DNA from: Sclerurus mexicanus
Taxonomy: Eukaryota; Chordata; Aves; Passeriformes; Furnariidae
DNA length: 64,000 nt
Direction: 5' to 3'
Assembly: GCA_013396755.1 (NCBI GenBank)
Contig: VWZF01003276.1
Span: 1,489,346-1,553,345, forward strand
Numbering within the stretch: position 1 is the first letter of the stretch; the number at the start of each line of letters is the position of its first letter. A program made the translations under genes and the position numbers. Below are positions 1-13,500 of the stretch, one piece after another. Under the pieces are notes generated by a model that did not search any database, had not been told where the DNA came from, and worked only from the letters and a program-made list of their open reading frames with translations.

Positions 1-844
1 AGTAGTGGAAATTTCTATTCATCTTATAAATAGTTGAATAGCCCGACTCGGTGAAATGTGAAACGAGCAAACATCCCATCTTATCCTTGGAGGGCAGATC
101 GGGATTCAGTCTATAGTGCTGTCATGTCAACTGTGTCAGTGCTGCTGTTCATGATGCCAAGGCCCTATAACTTATTCATGTGAACACTGCAAACAAAGGT
201 TTAGCTTAACTGAGGGATGAACATTCCACAACCTGCAGCTTTCTCCACAGTGAGATGCAAAAAGTGACCCCTGCAGAGGTCACTTAATCTGTGACAGAAA
301 TAGATTGCACCATCTTTAGGGTCAGTATGCTTTGCAAGTATAGTAATATGACTGTAGGAAGGCCTGAGGGCTTCTGGCACAGCATCCTTGGTAGCAGGAG
401 AAAATGTCATTAAAATCCTCATGCAGATTAGCTGGCTTGCTTGAAATTTGCTGGGCAAAATTATAATTTTCCCTTCTAGTAGTGTTTATACTCTAGCCTA
501 TTAGAAGGATTTTTCCTGCTGCTAAGCCCTCACACTTCTTGTCGAACTACACTGACCACTGTTCTCTGGCATATTACGACAGATACTCACCAGTGGTTAA
601 TACTCCCCATGAGACTGCAGGAGCTTTTCAAGTCTTTCTCAGTGACTGAAGGGTTTTTCCTCTTAAAAAAGATGAGACTTCACAGACTGAATTTGAAGCT
701 ATGCATCAGCTTGGCAATATATTAAATGGAGTTTATTTTAGGATTTCAATTGCAGTAAATTTTAAAGAAAGGAGATATCTCTGTGACATTACCTGGAAAC
801 AGATGCATCTGAGCAAGATTTCATATAAAGTATCTAGTCCTCAA
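1..844. other. Unannotated AT-rich noncoding DNA
   Basis: No gene or repeat recognised. The longest open frame is a minus-strand one of 85 codons (201-458) with no motif I know; its length is expected by chance. No CpG cluster or simple repeat of note. Confidence 0.5.
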
Positions 845-1030
845 CATCATCTAATGGTCAAAGCAGAGAGTCGGGAGTAAAGGTAATGTAGATTCCAGTT
901 CTGCCACAAACTCTTTAGCTGGACTGACTAAACCAATCCCTCCTGCATCTTAGATGATCAAATTGCCTTAGGAACACTAACATGCACAGAACAGCATGGT
1001 GTGCTCATTAGATGAAAAGGAGTCTGTAAG
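845..1030 (+). repeat. Possible MIR-like SINE remnant
   Basis: Around 891-960 the text runs in the order of a MIR core: a 'gattccagttctgccacaaa' stretch, then an 'actctttagctg...gactgactaaacc' stretch in place of the usual 'actcgctgtgtgacc...caagtcac', then 'ctcctgcatcttag' where MIR has 'ctgtgcctcag'. MIR-type SINEs are ancient tRNA-derived elements present as sparse remnants in bird genomes. Divergence is high and the boundaries are guesses. A chance resemblance is possible. Confidence 0.35.
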
Positions 1031-4000
1031 TACAAGTTTTTGCGTTCTTTTCTTCCCATTTGTTCTTGTTAACTAGATGATAGACTTGTGCTGATCCACA
1101 GCTGGTCTGGGGTCCCACCTTCACATGGAGGTGAAAACACTGCAGTGGCCCTGGGCAGCAGTTACTTCCAGTAACAGTATCAGTAATCAGTGACAGTGAC
1201 TGAATGATATTGTCTGAAACTGGACCAGAACCACATTTATGTGTAAAACTACATTCCTCCTTTCAGATGACTGGCTTATTGGTGAATTATAATGTGCTGC
1301 TCTCATTTGCCCTTATTCTGCGTGGCTGCTTCTGGAAAGGGGTGTCTTGTGGCAAGCCAAAGGAGGGTGCTGTGATAAGAAGCCAAAGGGAGTATGTGAA
1401 TGAAGCTTAATCTATTTAATACCATCTTTTACTTCTCCCACATTCTCTATTTTGTTATACTCACATTCACAGAGAAAGCAAATGTTAGCTTTGTCAGGTT
1501 AGCTGCCGCTCTTAAACCCATGTTTGCCTGTAATTCAGGTAAAAGGAAATCAATCAAAATTAAGAGAGACGAAAATGTTCAGCACAAAGCTTGTGCTTTA
1601 CCCCTTAACATGTGATGTAAGCTGTAAGTGAGCCTTGCTGCCTTCCTGGGAGATTGGTAAGTAAGTGGAGCAGTCATATTTAGCAGATGTAGGAACATGA
1701 AAGCCTATAGCTACAGCATGAAGGGGGAGGATAAACAATTTATAAGTACTTGTAAGTGATGATGGCACAGCACTGCATCGCTGTTCTAATTTACTGCTCT
1801 CTGCTTGTCTCCCCCACAAGCTTCAGCCAGCAGATTGCAGGGCGATTGCCTTTTGAGCACTGGCGGTCTCAGACATGCTGAGGGTTACACTGTATGAACC
1901 ACACCTGCATTTTTGAGAGCATACACAAATAGCCTCACAAAACTCAGGGAGATCCTTTGCATAAATACTCACTCTGTGTATGGCTTAAATAGCATAGTGC
2001 TTACTAAGTGAGCCACTTATCAAAGATGTAAAAATACAACCACTTTTTATACAGAGGTACTATAGCCCATTGGCCTCAAAAGTCCTTGTTTTTAACATGA
2101 TAAATAGCTGGCTCCCAAGAGTAGTCACTACTGTTGTGGAGTGTAGTCTGATACAGAATGGCAAGCAAGAGTTTTTTTGATGTACAGTACTGTAAATGAG
2201 TTTATGATTTTAAAACTGCCTTTTCTACTGGTCTAACCAAGCACAGTGTTCTGCATTGTGCAAGTAAATTACTGATGTTGACTTTTCATATCCATGTTAA
2301 TAAGGTACTGCCTGAAAATGCTACATGGTCTCATTTAATTAGATACAGAAAGACATTTTTGGTGGGATTCCTCATTACTTAAATGGAAGGATAAAGATTT
2401 TTTTGAGGAACTGTGTGCAGATCAAAGACCGCCTTTGAACTGCTCCTAAGTGTTGGTTAGGCCTGGGAAATGAATTGTTATGGGAGGTGTATTTAACTGT
2501 GAGGGAATATATATATGTATCTTAGGGCAGGGGAAAGGAAATTGTAGTTTACTTCAAACTTCAAAGGAAGGAAACTTTGTAATGAAAAACTAGTATACAT
2601 CTTCACATAACACTTCAGATTTTGTGTCTCTGCCGTTGTGTAATCTTGCATCAAAGGATAGCTAGGTTAGTACTTGAGGGAAGCCATAAGCAAGGAGAGT
2701 AGAACAAGCCATGGAAGGAATGAGAAATAGAGAGTTATCAAAAGGATTTGGGACTCATGAACAAAGGATTGAATAAATTATGTTTTCCCATATTAAACCT
2801 TTATAGGTGAAGAACAGTTTTAAGAAGTTGTTTAAACATGTTGTGTGACACAGTTACTCTGAAAAAGGTCCATAAATATTCATATATTATTAAAGTGATA
2901 GTTTCCACTGTTTTATTGTGCTTGCACATTGTGTGGAATTTGCTTCCCATCACTATTCATGAAACTTCTCAGACTCAGCTAGTTTCAAGCAAAAGTTGAT
3001 AGACACTTTTGATCATCAAATTTTAAATTAAAAAGATTTTCAATCTAGTAAAATTTCTAAAACTTTCTAGACAATTACATATATTCACTCAACAGGTACC
3101 ATGATGATGGTAACAAGATCATTCTCAAGGGAAAAGAATGAGGTATCTAAGGATGTGTATCATCTGTATAATAAAACTACAAGTACAGTTTAAGTTTTGA
3201 ATATTCAATATCCACAATAAACTACTTTATGCCACAGATTGTTCAAAAACGAGAATAAAAATAATTTTGAATACTGAATGAAAACTTCAGTGTGCCAGTG
3301 GACAGTTTGAGGTACAGAAAAAAAGAAGTAGTAGTCGTCTAAGGGATAATTTTCTATGGTGCCAAGTTTAGTTGGTTTCCATTTTTATTTTGCATTTTAC
3401 TTCAACTCTTCCAATGGGTATTTATTTTGCTTTTCAAAATCTGGAATAGCAACTTAAGATACATATCACTTGTCTGGTAAAATTATTAAAACGATTTTAG
3501 GATTGCTTGAAGTTTTTTTCATGAAAGTCAAAGTCCAACTGAAGTTAACTAACACAGCAGAATTTTTATTTTGCTGTTCAGTTAATTCAAAGAAACACAG
3601 AAAACTTACGCAGAGATATGGAAGATCTTCCTACAAATGCTGTTTTTTCTTACAAATACAGATTTTTCTTATACCTTTGAGGTCACCTTAGTAAGTAGCA
3701 GTAGTGCTCAAACCTCTTCTCCTATGGATTTGTGTGTTAAATTTGAATGACAAATGACACATGAACTATCGTTTTAACCTTTTCCTCAGTGAGGTTATCA
3801 TTGAACTTTTCAGCCTGAGAGTTTAAGACATTTGAAATATTTTGCCATCCACCAAAAATGGCAGAAAATCAGCAGTGGATTCAGAAGTTATTAAAGGAAC
3901 AAATAGGTAAACATTGGCATCATATAATCCTTATTTCTTATAGCAACCAGACAGCAACAGAGAATGAGCAAAAAACACTTTGGAAGTGTTCCCCCTCCTT

Positions 4001-7000
4001 GGTTTCCTCTTGGTGTCTAGAAAATTCATACCCCCTAAAACTTCATAAACCACTTGTTAAAATTGACTAAGCAATTCTTAAGCATGCTTAGCAAAAATGT
4101 TAAAGGTACTGGCATGCAAATATTGCTTTAATGAAGGCTAAAAATATGCTTGGTGCTTTTTACTGGAGAGTGTAGAAGGCAACCAGGCCAGCCCACCAAA
4201 GAAGGGTGCTAGACTGAAGATATAGACAGTATCATTGTTAAGCTCTAATTGACTGGTGGTGTACTGCTTGCCTGTTATGCTATGTCTTCTGCATATTCTC
4301 TTATCAGCAGTAAGTGGGACATTTTTTACTTACGTAGACTAAAGTTAACACTGTTCTCTTGTTACTAGACAAGGGAGAAAGGTACACCTTATTAACAGTA
4401 AGTCATCATTCACCATTGGGAACATGATGTGGTACCCACTAAGTCCTTGTGGAGTGTAGGAAATGTTTTGTCACCATACATGTTGATCAGGTTCCTACAA
4501 AGAACTCAGAAAACAAACGGGATGGAATCTTGAAAATGTGTATATGCCATTCAGCTATTTGACTGTAAAGAAAATTCAGCAGCTCATGAGAGATTTTGCT
4601 ATCCAAAGACTTTTTCCCTCTCCCTTTCTCTATCCATGGGGTTACACAATAAGTCAATATGGCCTGAGGTCACAGAACGGGAGAAGAAAGGTGACTCCAT
4701 CTGCAGTATGCAGCAAACTATGTCTTCATGACAAGTGAGAGTTATAACAACCTAGCAGGCACTCAGTCATGTGTAGTTGGTTCCCTACCTGCAAATCTCT
4801 GTTTTAAAATATCCTAACTGTAACACTACAAAGCTTTAGAGCGAGTTGCTTTGACTCTGCCTGTTTAGCATTTGTTTAGTACACTGCTCTCAATGACTTT
4901 TATTTTTTTGTGTATAAAACCCCACCTGTTCACAGAAGAGGCTATGATGTTTCCTCAACAGCATTTTGTGTTTCTCCCTAGTCTGTAAGAAATTCCTCTA
5001 CTGAGGATCTCAGCTGAGTCAGAGCTCCCTTGAGATTTATGGCTTAGCATGGACACAGGAAGGACAACAGAGAAAGGGGATATTATGCCCTGCTGTACTG
5101 CTGCTTTCAGACTAGCCAGATCATTTCTGGAAACTGGGACAAGTCAGGCCAGGCATTAATAAAGCTCAGAGCTGTATCACATCCTTATGGAGCTCCTAGA
5201 TCTGCTGCTGAGCAGCTGCAAGGGGAACCAGATCAAAGGCAATGTGTGCTACAAGGAGGATAGGAAGCCGCACTCCACTGAGACACAGCTGCCCATTCTA
5301 AAGAGGATTCCCATTTTGAAAAAGCTATTTCCTTTGAATTGCTTAGGTCCTGACATTACTGTTCCAAAGGTTTAGAGGATGCCTTGGATGGCTTTAAATA
5401 TGAGAGCCCTGCTCTGTGGTGCTCTGAAAGAGAAGGAGCACTCAACTCTTTTGACCAAGTAATTTTTCAGTGCTCACTGACGATAGCAAAGGGTCAGAAA
5501 AAGACTCTGGCACCAAACAGAAATGCTAGTGATGTAAAGAGAACAGGACTTTCTCCAAATTTTATTTTTCCCTGATTGCATGAAAATTATATGGCTGAAG
5601 GCTATATGCTAAAAAAACACAATGTACTTTAAAATACACACAGGCCTACAGGAATTATGTTTGAAGAAAGATATAACTCAGTGGGAGTCCTATCAAAGGA
5701 TGGCCAAAGATATCACTAGGTGAACTGACTATGTTGCTTTTGGCAAGTATATGTCCAAGTCAGCTAGTCATAGATGTCAATCTAGTTCTCAAGATGTTAT
5801 TAGGGTATGGTCGAGATACACCATAAATTGTATTCTTATTGGTGGTCAAATCTGAGGTGAAAATCTGTATATTCAATATTCAGAATAGCAGCCCTTCTCT
5901 TACCATCATGACTTTTACAACATGGAGCTGGGTCAGATGATTGTCCAGACAATGTAGAGACAGCAGTTTGGGAATAACATTGAGGACTTTTTACACAGAA
6001 TTCTTGTGCTCCATGCAAACAGAATTATTCCTGTTAATTTTATATCATCTTCTCTACAGAGTTGTAAGAAAAAGTGTCACAATGTCAGTTCCTGTTGTAA
6101 CTTTTTAAAAGTATGTCATCCCAGGAGTTATGTCTTTTTTCCATTGTATCAGAGCTTGTTTTTGAGCAGTTGCACCCTGAATACTCTGATGCCTGGTGAA
6201 CTGTGTGCTTGGTCTATCTTTCCTCTGGCAAACATTCAAACCATAAGAAATTATCTGTGCATCTGGTATGCTAATGAAATTAATGCTGATCCTTGGCATC
6301 TTTATTGGTTTTGACTTACCACTTCACAAACCATTTTATGGAAGAGTGCGAAAAATAGTACATACATTTGCTAAAATATCCTTCTACATACAGTAGCTAT
6401 GGAATGTTATAGGAAAAAAAAATAAACTAAGCTGGGGTTGTATGTCCACCTACTGTTTTAAAGGGTAGAGAAAAACTTGAGAGCAAACTGACAACTAAAG
6501 GCCTCTCAATCACATGGTGAAACTGGCTTACTCCTATTAACAGCAATTAGTATATTTTTCCATGCTGCAATTGACACAATTGATAAAACCTTTTGATCTT
6601 TACAGTGAGAGCACTTGCAGTAGGAAAAATTAGTAAATAATAAACAGATGACTCGAAATAGCATTTTCTTAATTCCTGCTCCATGCATTTCTACGTGTGA
6701 TGCTAGCAAGCTCTACCTCTTATGTTGATGCTAGCAAAATAATTCTGTGAAAATAAAATAAACAAAAAAGTATATATCCTGGCATTAAATTTCCTTCCTG
6801 TTATTTTCATAAATGTTTCTCCCTCCTCATTTTTTGGAATCCACAATGAACATTTAAAAATGTGGAGCTGCTTTCAGAATTGCTATCGTCATTCAGATCA
6901 ATTTGGAACAAAGTCATGCCTCCCAATCTATTCTAATTTCAATGTACACACTCTACTGGCTGTTTGCCAGCATGGACTTCAGGAAAACCAAATGCTCATT

Positions 7001-7468
7001 CAGTCACAAATGCACAGATTTCCTGGGATGGTAGGCTGGGGCTGCTTTAATAGTCCCAAACTTACTGCACATTTACACATTCACTAAAGTCACTCAGTGT
7101 GGTATTTAGAAGCTGTGTGTAGGGAATGACACATGAGGGGGAAAGGACAGAGGCTGAACATGCTGTTCAAGAGGGCTGAAGCTCCAAGTCTTGTTTCCCT
7201 GCCCTGAGTTGATAGCCTTCCACCTCAAATAACTGTACAAAACAGGAATAGAAAATTAGGTTGGACTAATCTAATTTGAAACAACCTGGCCACAGCCAGC
7301 TACTGTGAATCTCAAAGGTCTTATGAAGTGGTTATGATAAGTATTTGACATTTCTACTGGGTACTAAATGTAGCTCTCTGCTGTTAAAAAAATGCAGCAC
7401 GCTGTGCAAAGAAAATAGTCTGTATGAATTGACTTTGATGCTTACTGGTTTGCTGGTTTGGTGGTCTG
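1031..7468. other. Unannotated noncoding DNA
   Basis: No gene, RNA or clear repeat seen. Open frames reach only about 100 codons (6006-6314, plus strand) and overlap frames on the other strand (6105-6299), which indicates chance. The stretch is AT-rich with several AATAAA-type hexamers, none of them tied to a transcript structure I can support. Confidence 0.5.
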
Positions 7469-7500
7469 TTTTTTTTTCTTTTTTCTTTATTTTTCTTTTT
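7469..7500. repeat. T-rich low-complexity tract
   Basis: About 32 bases made almost wholly of T with single C, A and G interruptions. It explains the Phe/Leu-rich plus-strand frame across it (7345-7554), which is not a gene. Confidence 0.8.
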
Positions 7501-10500
7501 CCTGGATTACTATGGAGATGTGGAGTATCTGGGATATTTCCAGAAAAGGGGTGAATTAATAGCTTTGGATGATTTTTCCGTATCATTAATTTTTATATAC
7601 TTCTCTCCAGTTATTTGAAGACTGGATCTTTTGCAAAGGCTGAATCTAATATCAGGGTAAATACTTTCCAATGTGGTTTGAATTTTTTTTTTTGAGTGCT
7701 TCTCTTGCTTGTGTGTTGTTAGAAACATCAACTTTAGCAAACCCTAAATAAATCCTTAGTAAAAGCTGTCAGTCTACAATGCAGACAATCCCAATAAATG
7801 GAATAAAGTTAACAGAGAAGCTTTTTAGATTTTTCCTTTACATTAGCAAGCCATTGAAGGAACAAAATATTTTGTTAAAGATAGTTATGAATATTTAACT
7901 AATACTGTAGGCAAGAAAGGTCTCCACAATAAACTCAGAGCATTCTAATATATCCGTTGTTCAATGACAATATTGAAAACACATTCCTGTTTTCACCAGC
8001 ATTTAATACAAATATATGTTTTGACTGTACAAATGATATACTGACTGGATTATTTGCTGTTGCGAGTTTCTTAGTTTGCTAAAGAGGGCACAGTCATGAC
8101 TCTCATCTAGGTTTCTGAGCAGGGGCCTAAGTGATGCGGTCCCCTTGTAAGAGGGCGGAAACATGCAGAATAGTGGTATTGCCATTGTCCTAGAGACACA
8201 ATTAAAATAAGGAACACAAGTGCACAGCTTACTCTGTCTCAGTGTTGGCTGTATGAAGAGATTCATGTTGGGGTCATTACAGTTAGAGGTCTATGATGCA
8301 ATGCCTACAGGTGAGCTGATTCCTCTCAACTTTCTGCAGCTTCATTGGGAAAAAGCCAGGCATTTCCAGAGCACAATTGCTAGGATTTATTATTAAACAA
8401 TATGACCTGAATCACTCTAAAACTGTTTATATCTGTTGAGGGGAGCCCAGGAACACTTGTTTAGACATACATGTCTACATGATAGGTATGTAAAGTCAAT
8501 GAAATGAATCCTGTGTCTGATTCCTGTTTAGGGAATAATAGAGGCAACTACTTTAGAAACTCTTGATTTGTAGGTGAAGTTGTTTAACTAGCTATTTATA
8601 ACAGACAGTAGAGAAGTTTTAGTTTCAAGCCTCCTAACAAGGCATTATTAAAGTGAGTTTGCTTTTTGAAAAGTTAGCATTTAATAAAACACTGACTCTG
8701 ATCATAATGTGCCAGTAGAACAGTTTGGACTCGAAATAATTTCCTAATATTTTAAACAATGGATACAGGCTTCATAAGCATTCTTAAATTAAATTACTTG
8801 GGAAAAAATATGTAGACAGACAAAACTCGAAAAAGAAATCTTTCTAAGTGTCCTTTTTTATGTTTCTATTGAGATAACAAGTGTTTAAGTATAGAATTGT
8901 TAAGGGTGTGACTTGGTTAAGAAGCTTACTAGATAACTAATATTAACAAGTTTTGAATTTACAACTGACTTTGTTCTGTGCAGATATACAATATTCTTTC
9001 AGTATTTCATAGACTAATTTATAAGAATGAACCTAATTAGAAACACATGTTTAGCTTGGTCATCCTCACCTTTAGCTCCATCTTTGTTTAACAATCTACC
9101 AGAATGACTAATTTCAATTGTCAAAATTCACTTGTCACACTTGAAATCTATTTTATATGCCATCTTTTCACTTTTGTGCAAATCAAAGCATGTGGATGGG
9201 CATAAGCTTGCAGAGGGCTGAGTAGCTGTGTCACTGTAGCCATGCCATGGGACATGGGGTGGTATACCTGTCAAATCTGATAGTGACACTTGGGTGCTAC
9301 TGCAACCTGGAGCTTGGCTTATGCCTACGTGTGTTGTATGTAAATAATTGCTCAGTAAGTTCTACTGTAAAAATTAATTTGCAATAAAAATTATGTAAAC
9401 AAACGGCCATTTTCTTTGTAGAGTATCTGTATTCCTTAATAAGTTAATCTCTAAAATGTTGTGCTAAACTACATTTTCTGGTTCTGTCACATGCCAGTTT
9501 TTTGGTTCTTATAATGAATAGTCACAAGGGCACAGTGTACTGACAAATATTACCATTAGAGAATAAGAGAGAGAAGCAAAATTGTTCTTATCTCAGAGAA
9601 AAGGAAACGAATTTTGGAAATGAAGTAGCTAAGATACAATAAATTAAGTTTAACCTTCACTTATAGCTATATAGGGATGTTTGTGCTTCCCTAATGTTGG
9701 TCTGTGAGTCATTGCATCCTTTCTCTAGTAATATGGTTAAGTTCCATGGTTATCTTAATTTTTTCTTCCTCTTCGACATAGACATGAAGATTTCCTTGAA
9801 TGTTATATTCTACAAGGTCAGCAAAACATTGTTTTCTTTTTATGATCTGTAAAGGAAAAGCACTCCTGGCCCTTAAAAATAGGAATTTTTGCCTACTGTA
9901 TTTGCAAAAGAAGCCTAATGAAATCTGTGTGAACTAGAAGAGCTGTTTTTCATCAAAGCTGTTTAAAATACAATCCCAGTTTTTAATAACAACATTTTTT
10001 TTAGATGCACAGGAATGCATATAAATGGAAAGCACTATTCAATACAGGGACTTATAGGAAGATTACTTCAATTTACACACTGATCACTAGTGCAGATAAC
10101 ACATGTGTAGCTGTCCAGGCCTAATGTCTTATAGTGTATGTCTCCGTCCCAGTATGAATAAAACCACACCATGTTTTCCTGCTCCCTGTTCATTTTGCTG
10201 AGAGGGAGCCTGGGGAATTTCTGGCTGAACTGTGCAAACAAAACTTGGTAGTACTAATTCTAATTTACAGTGGGAGTGGCACTGTTTGCTTACTAGATTT
10301 CAGGATAAGTTTTCCATGGACATTTCATTTGCTGAGAATAAACTTTATATCTGCTTGCAGAAGGTGTATTGTAACCCTGTGTACTAAATGTACTTGTAGA
10401 CATTCACTTAAAAATTGCACACATCTGGTGTTTTAGTGAAGTGAGCAAAACCCTGCTAACACTATGTACCAATAATAAGTAACTTTCCTGAGGTGTCTGG

Positions 10501-13500
10501 TTGTTTCTCAGATATGAGTTAAAGAAACAAAGTCTAACACTTTCCCTCAATTACTCTTGAGTTTGTAATTCAATCCATATGAGAAGAACTGCTTGGTGGA
10601 TTGAGGAGAATAAAGTGCTAATAAAAACAACTCTAATTTCCTGGCCAGTCACTGTTTTCCTTCTCTTGTGCACTAGTGGCTATTCCAGAGATCACTGCCA
10701 GATCTGCAGCTATGTCCCCTAGGGCTCGGGTTTTGACAAATCTTTCAAAATAAACAGGACAGAGGATGTGGACAAGGAAATCAGTTACACAGAACCAAAT
10801 AAAGTTTTAGAAGCACCACCACCACCCTATGGGGCTTGCACCTTGGAACCTTGCTTTAACCATGTACCAGGGAATAAGGAAAGGGTGAGATAGCACTTAA
10901 TTCCCACCCTCACTTATTTTGGGATCTTTCTGACTAAACCCTGAGCTTGTTTAAAGTGGAAGTTCTGTTGTATACTACTTTAAAATTACCTTAAACGTTC
11001 TCATCACCTTAATGAAGTTGAAATCAAGCCTGTAGATTGGCATCTCAAAGGAAAATGTGGGCACTACAAAAAAAAATGATGTGGGTGAATCAGTAGGTGT
11101 CAGATTGCTGAGTCCATAATGAATAATTATCTCAGCATAATTATTATATGTTCTGTTTTTCAGGCAAGATGTAAAACTGAGATCCTTTTGTCCTTGGTAA
11201 TTAAAAACACATCTATTATGTGAATGCACCTTACAAGAAGAATCTTTCTTTAGGAGAATAAGGCCTGCTAATAGTATCCAAGGCTGGATAAAGAACTATC
11301 ATACTGATCATTAGAATTGGCTGTCCTATATAATTTTCCAGCATCTCTGAACTAATTTTTGAATTTTCATTGCAGTTTATACATGTATTTTGTAGAAGCA
11401 GCTCATATTGTACTTGTGAAGCTCATGCTGTACTTTCTTTGATACATTTTTTTAGTTGCATGTGTGTGAACAGGGTTTTGATATTCCCCTTGAATCAAAT
11501 TTTATATAATTTTGGGTTGAAGAATCAACTGCTGGATTTCAAAAGCAACTAGATTCATTCATGGGATAAAAATACCTGAAGCAGTATTAAACACAAAGAC
11601 ACAACTTCTGTTTCAGGAAATCCTTGAGTTATAAACTGGTAAAAATTGGAAGGATATTCTTAAGATATATTCCTGAATGTTTACTCTGTTCTTAAACTCT
11701 TCCTTCATTATCTGCTGTTGACCTCTGTCAGAACAATGCCTGGGCCTATACATATTTTTTGTTTTGTTCAGAATGGCCATGCTTAGTTTTCTATGTAATA
11801 TACTGTAACTGCTGAAAAGAAATATTCTACCATTAAGATTTCTCACCAAGGCAAGGAAGAAAACCTGGTTTTCCAAAAAATATTGAAAATTTAAGTAGAT
11901 TATTTTCTCTTGATGCAATGTTATATGGAAAACATTTTTCTATAGAAATATTCCTGATCTATTTTATTACCAAAATGGGCACTTCTTATCGAGATGTATC
12001 TTATACTTACTGTAAGTTATGGTGGTTTTTTGGACATAATTTCTTGGCCTGCCCTTGGAGTTATTATGGGAAACTGGATCCAGAGTAAGTTTCTCATGTT
12101 CCATCCAATTTTTTCAGCATATACCCTTTCGCATTTGCTAGGTGCCAATGCAATTATTTTTAGTGGAAGTGTCACAAGAAAACAAATTAGATGAGGCATA
12201 ACTAAGACCGTTTTCATGTATCTATCCCAGAGATAACAGCTAAAGGATAATTTTGTGAAAAGCAGTAAGTCTGTCTAATTAAAACTGGATTACTGGCCTG
12301 CTGCTTGGAGTCAGATGAAAGAATTTCCATAGTGTACAGTGACAAACTGGGATTTTTCTACAACTTTTCCTGTCATTATTTAGTGACTGCAGCCAATAAG
12401 GGCTGCTTTGGTTTTATCTTAGATGGCCCACAGACTATGCCTCTGCTGCCCATCTAAGTGTGACTTTGAGTTGAATATTTTTTTTCTCCTGGAAAAATTG
12501 GAGAAAAAAGGGAAGGGATAGAAGACATGAAATATCCAACTCTGAAGTCAGGCAGAAAAAAACCTCTGTGAAGCTGGAGATGACATCTACCTGACATTTT
12601 TCTATCTTCATAACTGGGTTGTGCAAGAAGAGAACTCTGTCCATGATTGTTATCTGGAGAAAGAAAAGCCTCATGCTTGAGCAATGCAGACATTAGAATC
12701 TCATGTGAGACTTTGGTAACAAGCTGCATTTACTTTGTGACAATACATGATGAGGTCACTTTAAACAAACAATTGTTTATCCTGACTGAAGTTTGACTGA
12801 TCAATGGTGAGTGCAATTTTGAGCTTATCAACAAGTCATCAAGATAGCTGTGTTTTTGGTTAGGTTATGATTATGGAGGAAACCCGATGCACTGGAACTA
12901 ATGTTTCAGACTGTGTGAAAAATAACAGAGTATGTACACCCATGAACCTGCTACCACATTTCAAGTAATGAATAATGAAGTAGGAAATTTATTATATACA
13001 TCGTAAACTTTAGTACATTTCCATGTGTCTCCTGGGCTGGGTGTGGAAGAGTGGGATCAGCTCTAGTAGTCAGTTGTGGTCTGCAGTGAGCTGCCCCTGG
13101 GGCTCAGGTGTGTCCTGTGTTGATCAAATAGGAAGACCTGGGCTTGCCATGAGACATTATCAAAATAAAGAGTTGTGCTTGGAGAGGTATGGAATAAGGC
13201 AGTTCTCAAGCAGGAGGCTGAGGTGTTTTTTTCAACTGTGTTTGCCAAGTGCATTTACACATGGAGTTCTTGGCCGTCACTTCTGCAGTCTTCCCTTGGA
13301 AACATTTTCCATCTGTCATGCTCACATGCAAAAAAACCCAGGAGATTCCATCCCTACCCCTGAAATTGAACCTCTTTGTCTCTTACAGCTTTCAGCAAGA
13401 CTTTTATTAAAGAGACAGAGAGGAGAGGAAAAATGCAGACAAGGTGCTTTCTAGCATTTCATATCAAGAGTTGCAGTCTGCAGGATCACAAATGCCTGGG

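Noticed and set aside
13023..13454. 143-codon plus-strand open frame
   Set aside because: Other frames are open over the same bases (13063-13254 minus, 13175-13363 plus) and the peptide has no recognisable motif.
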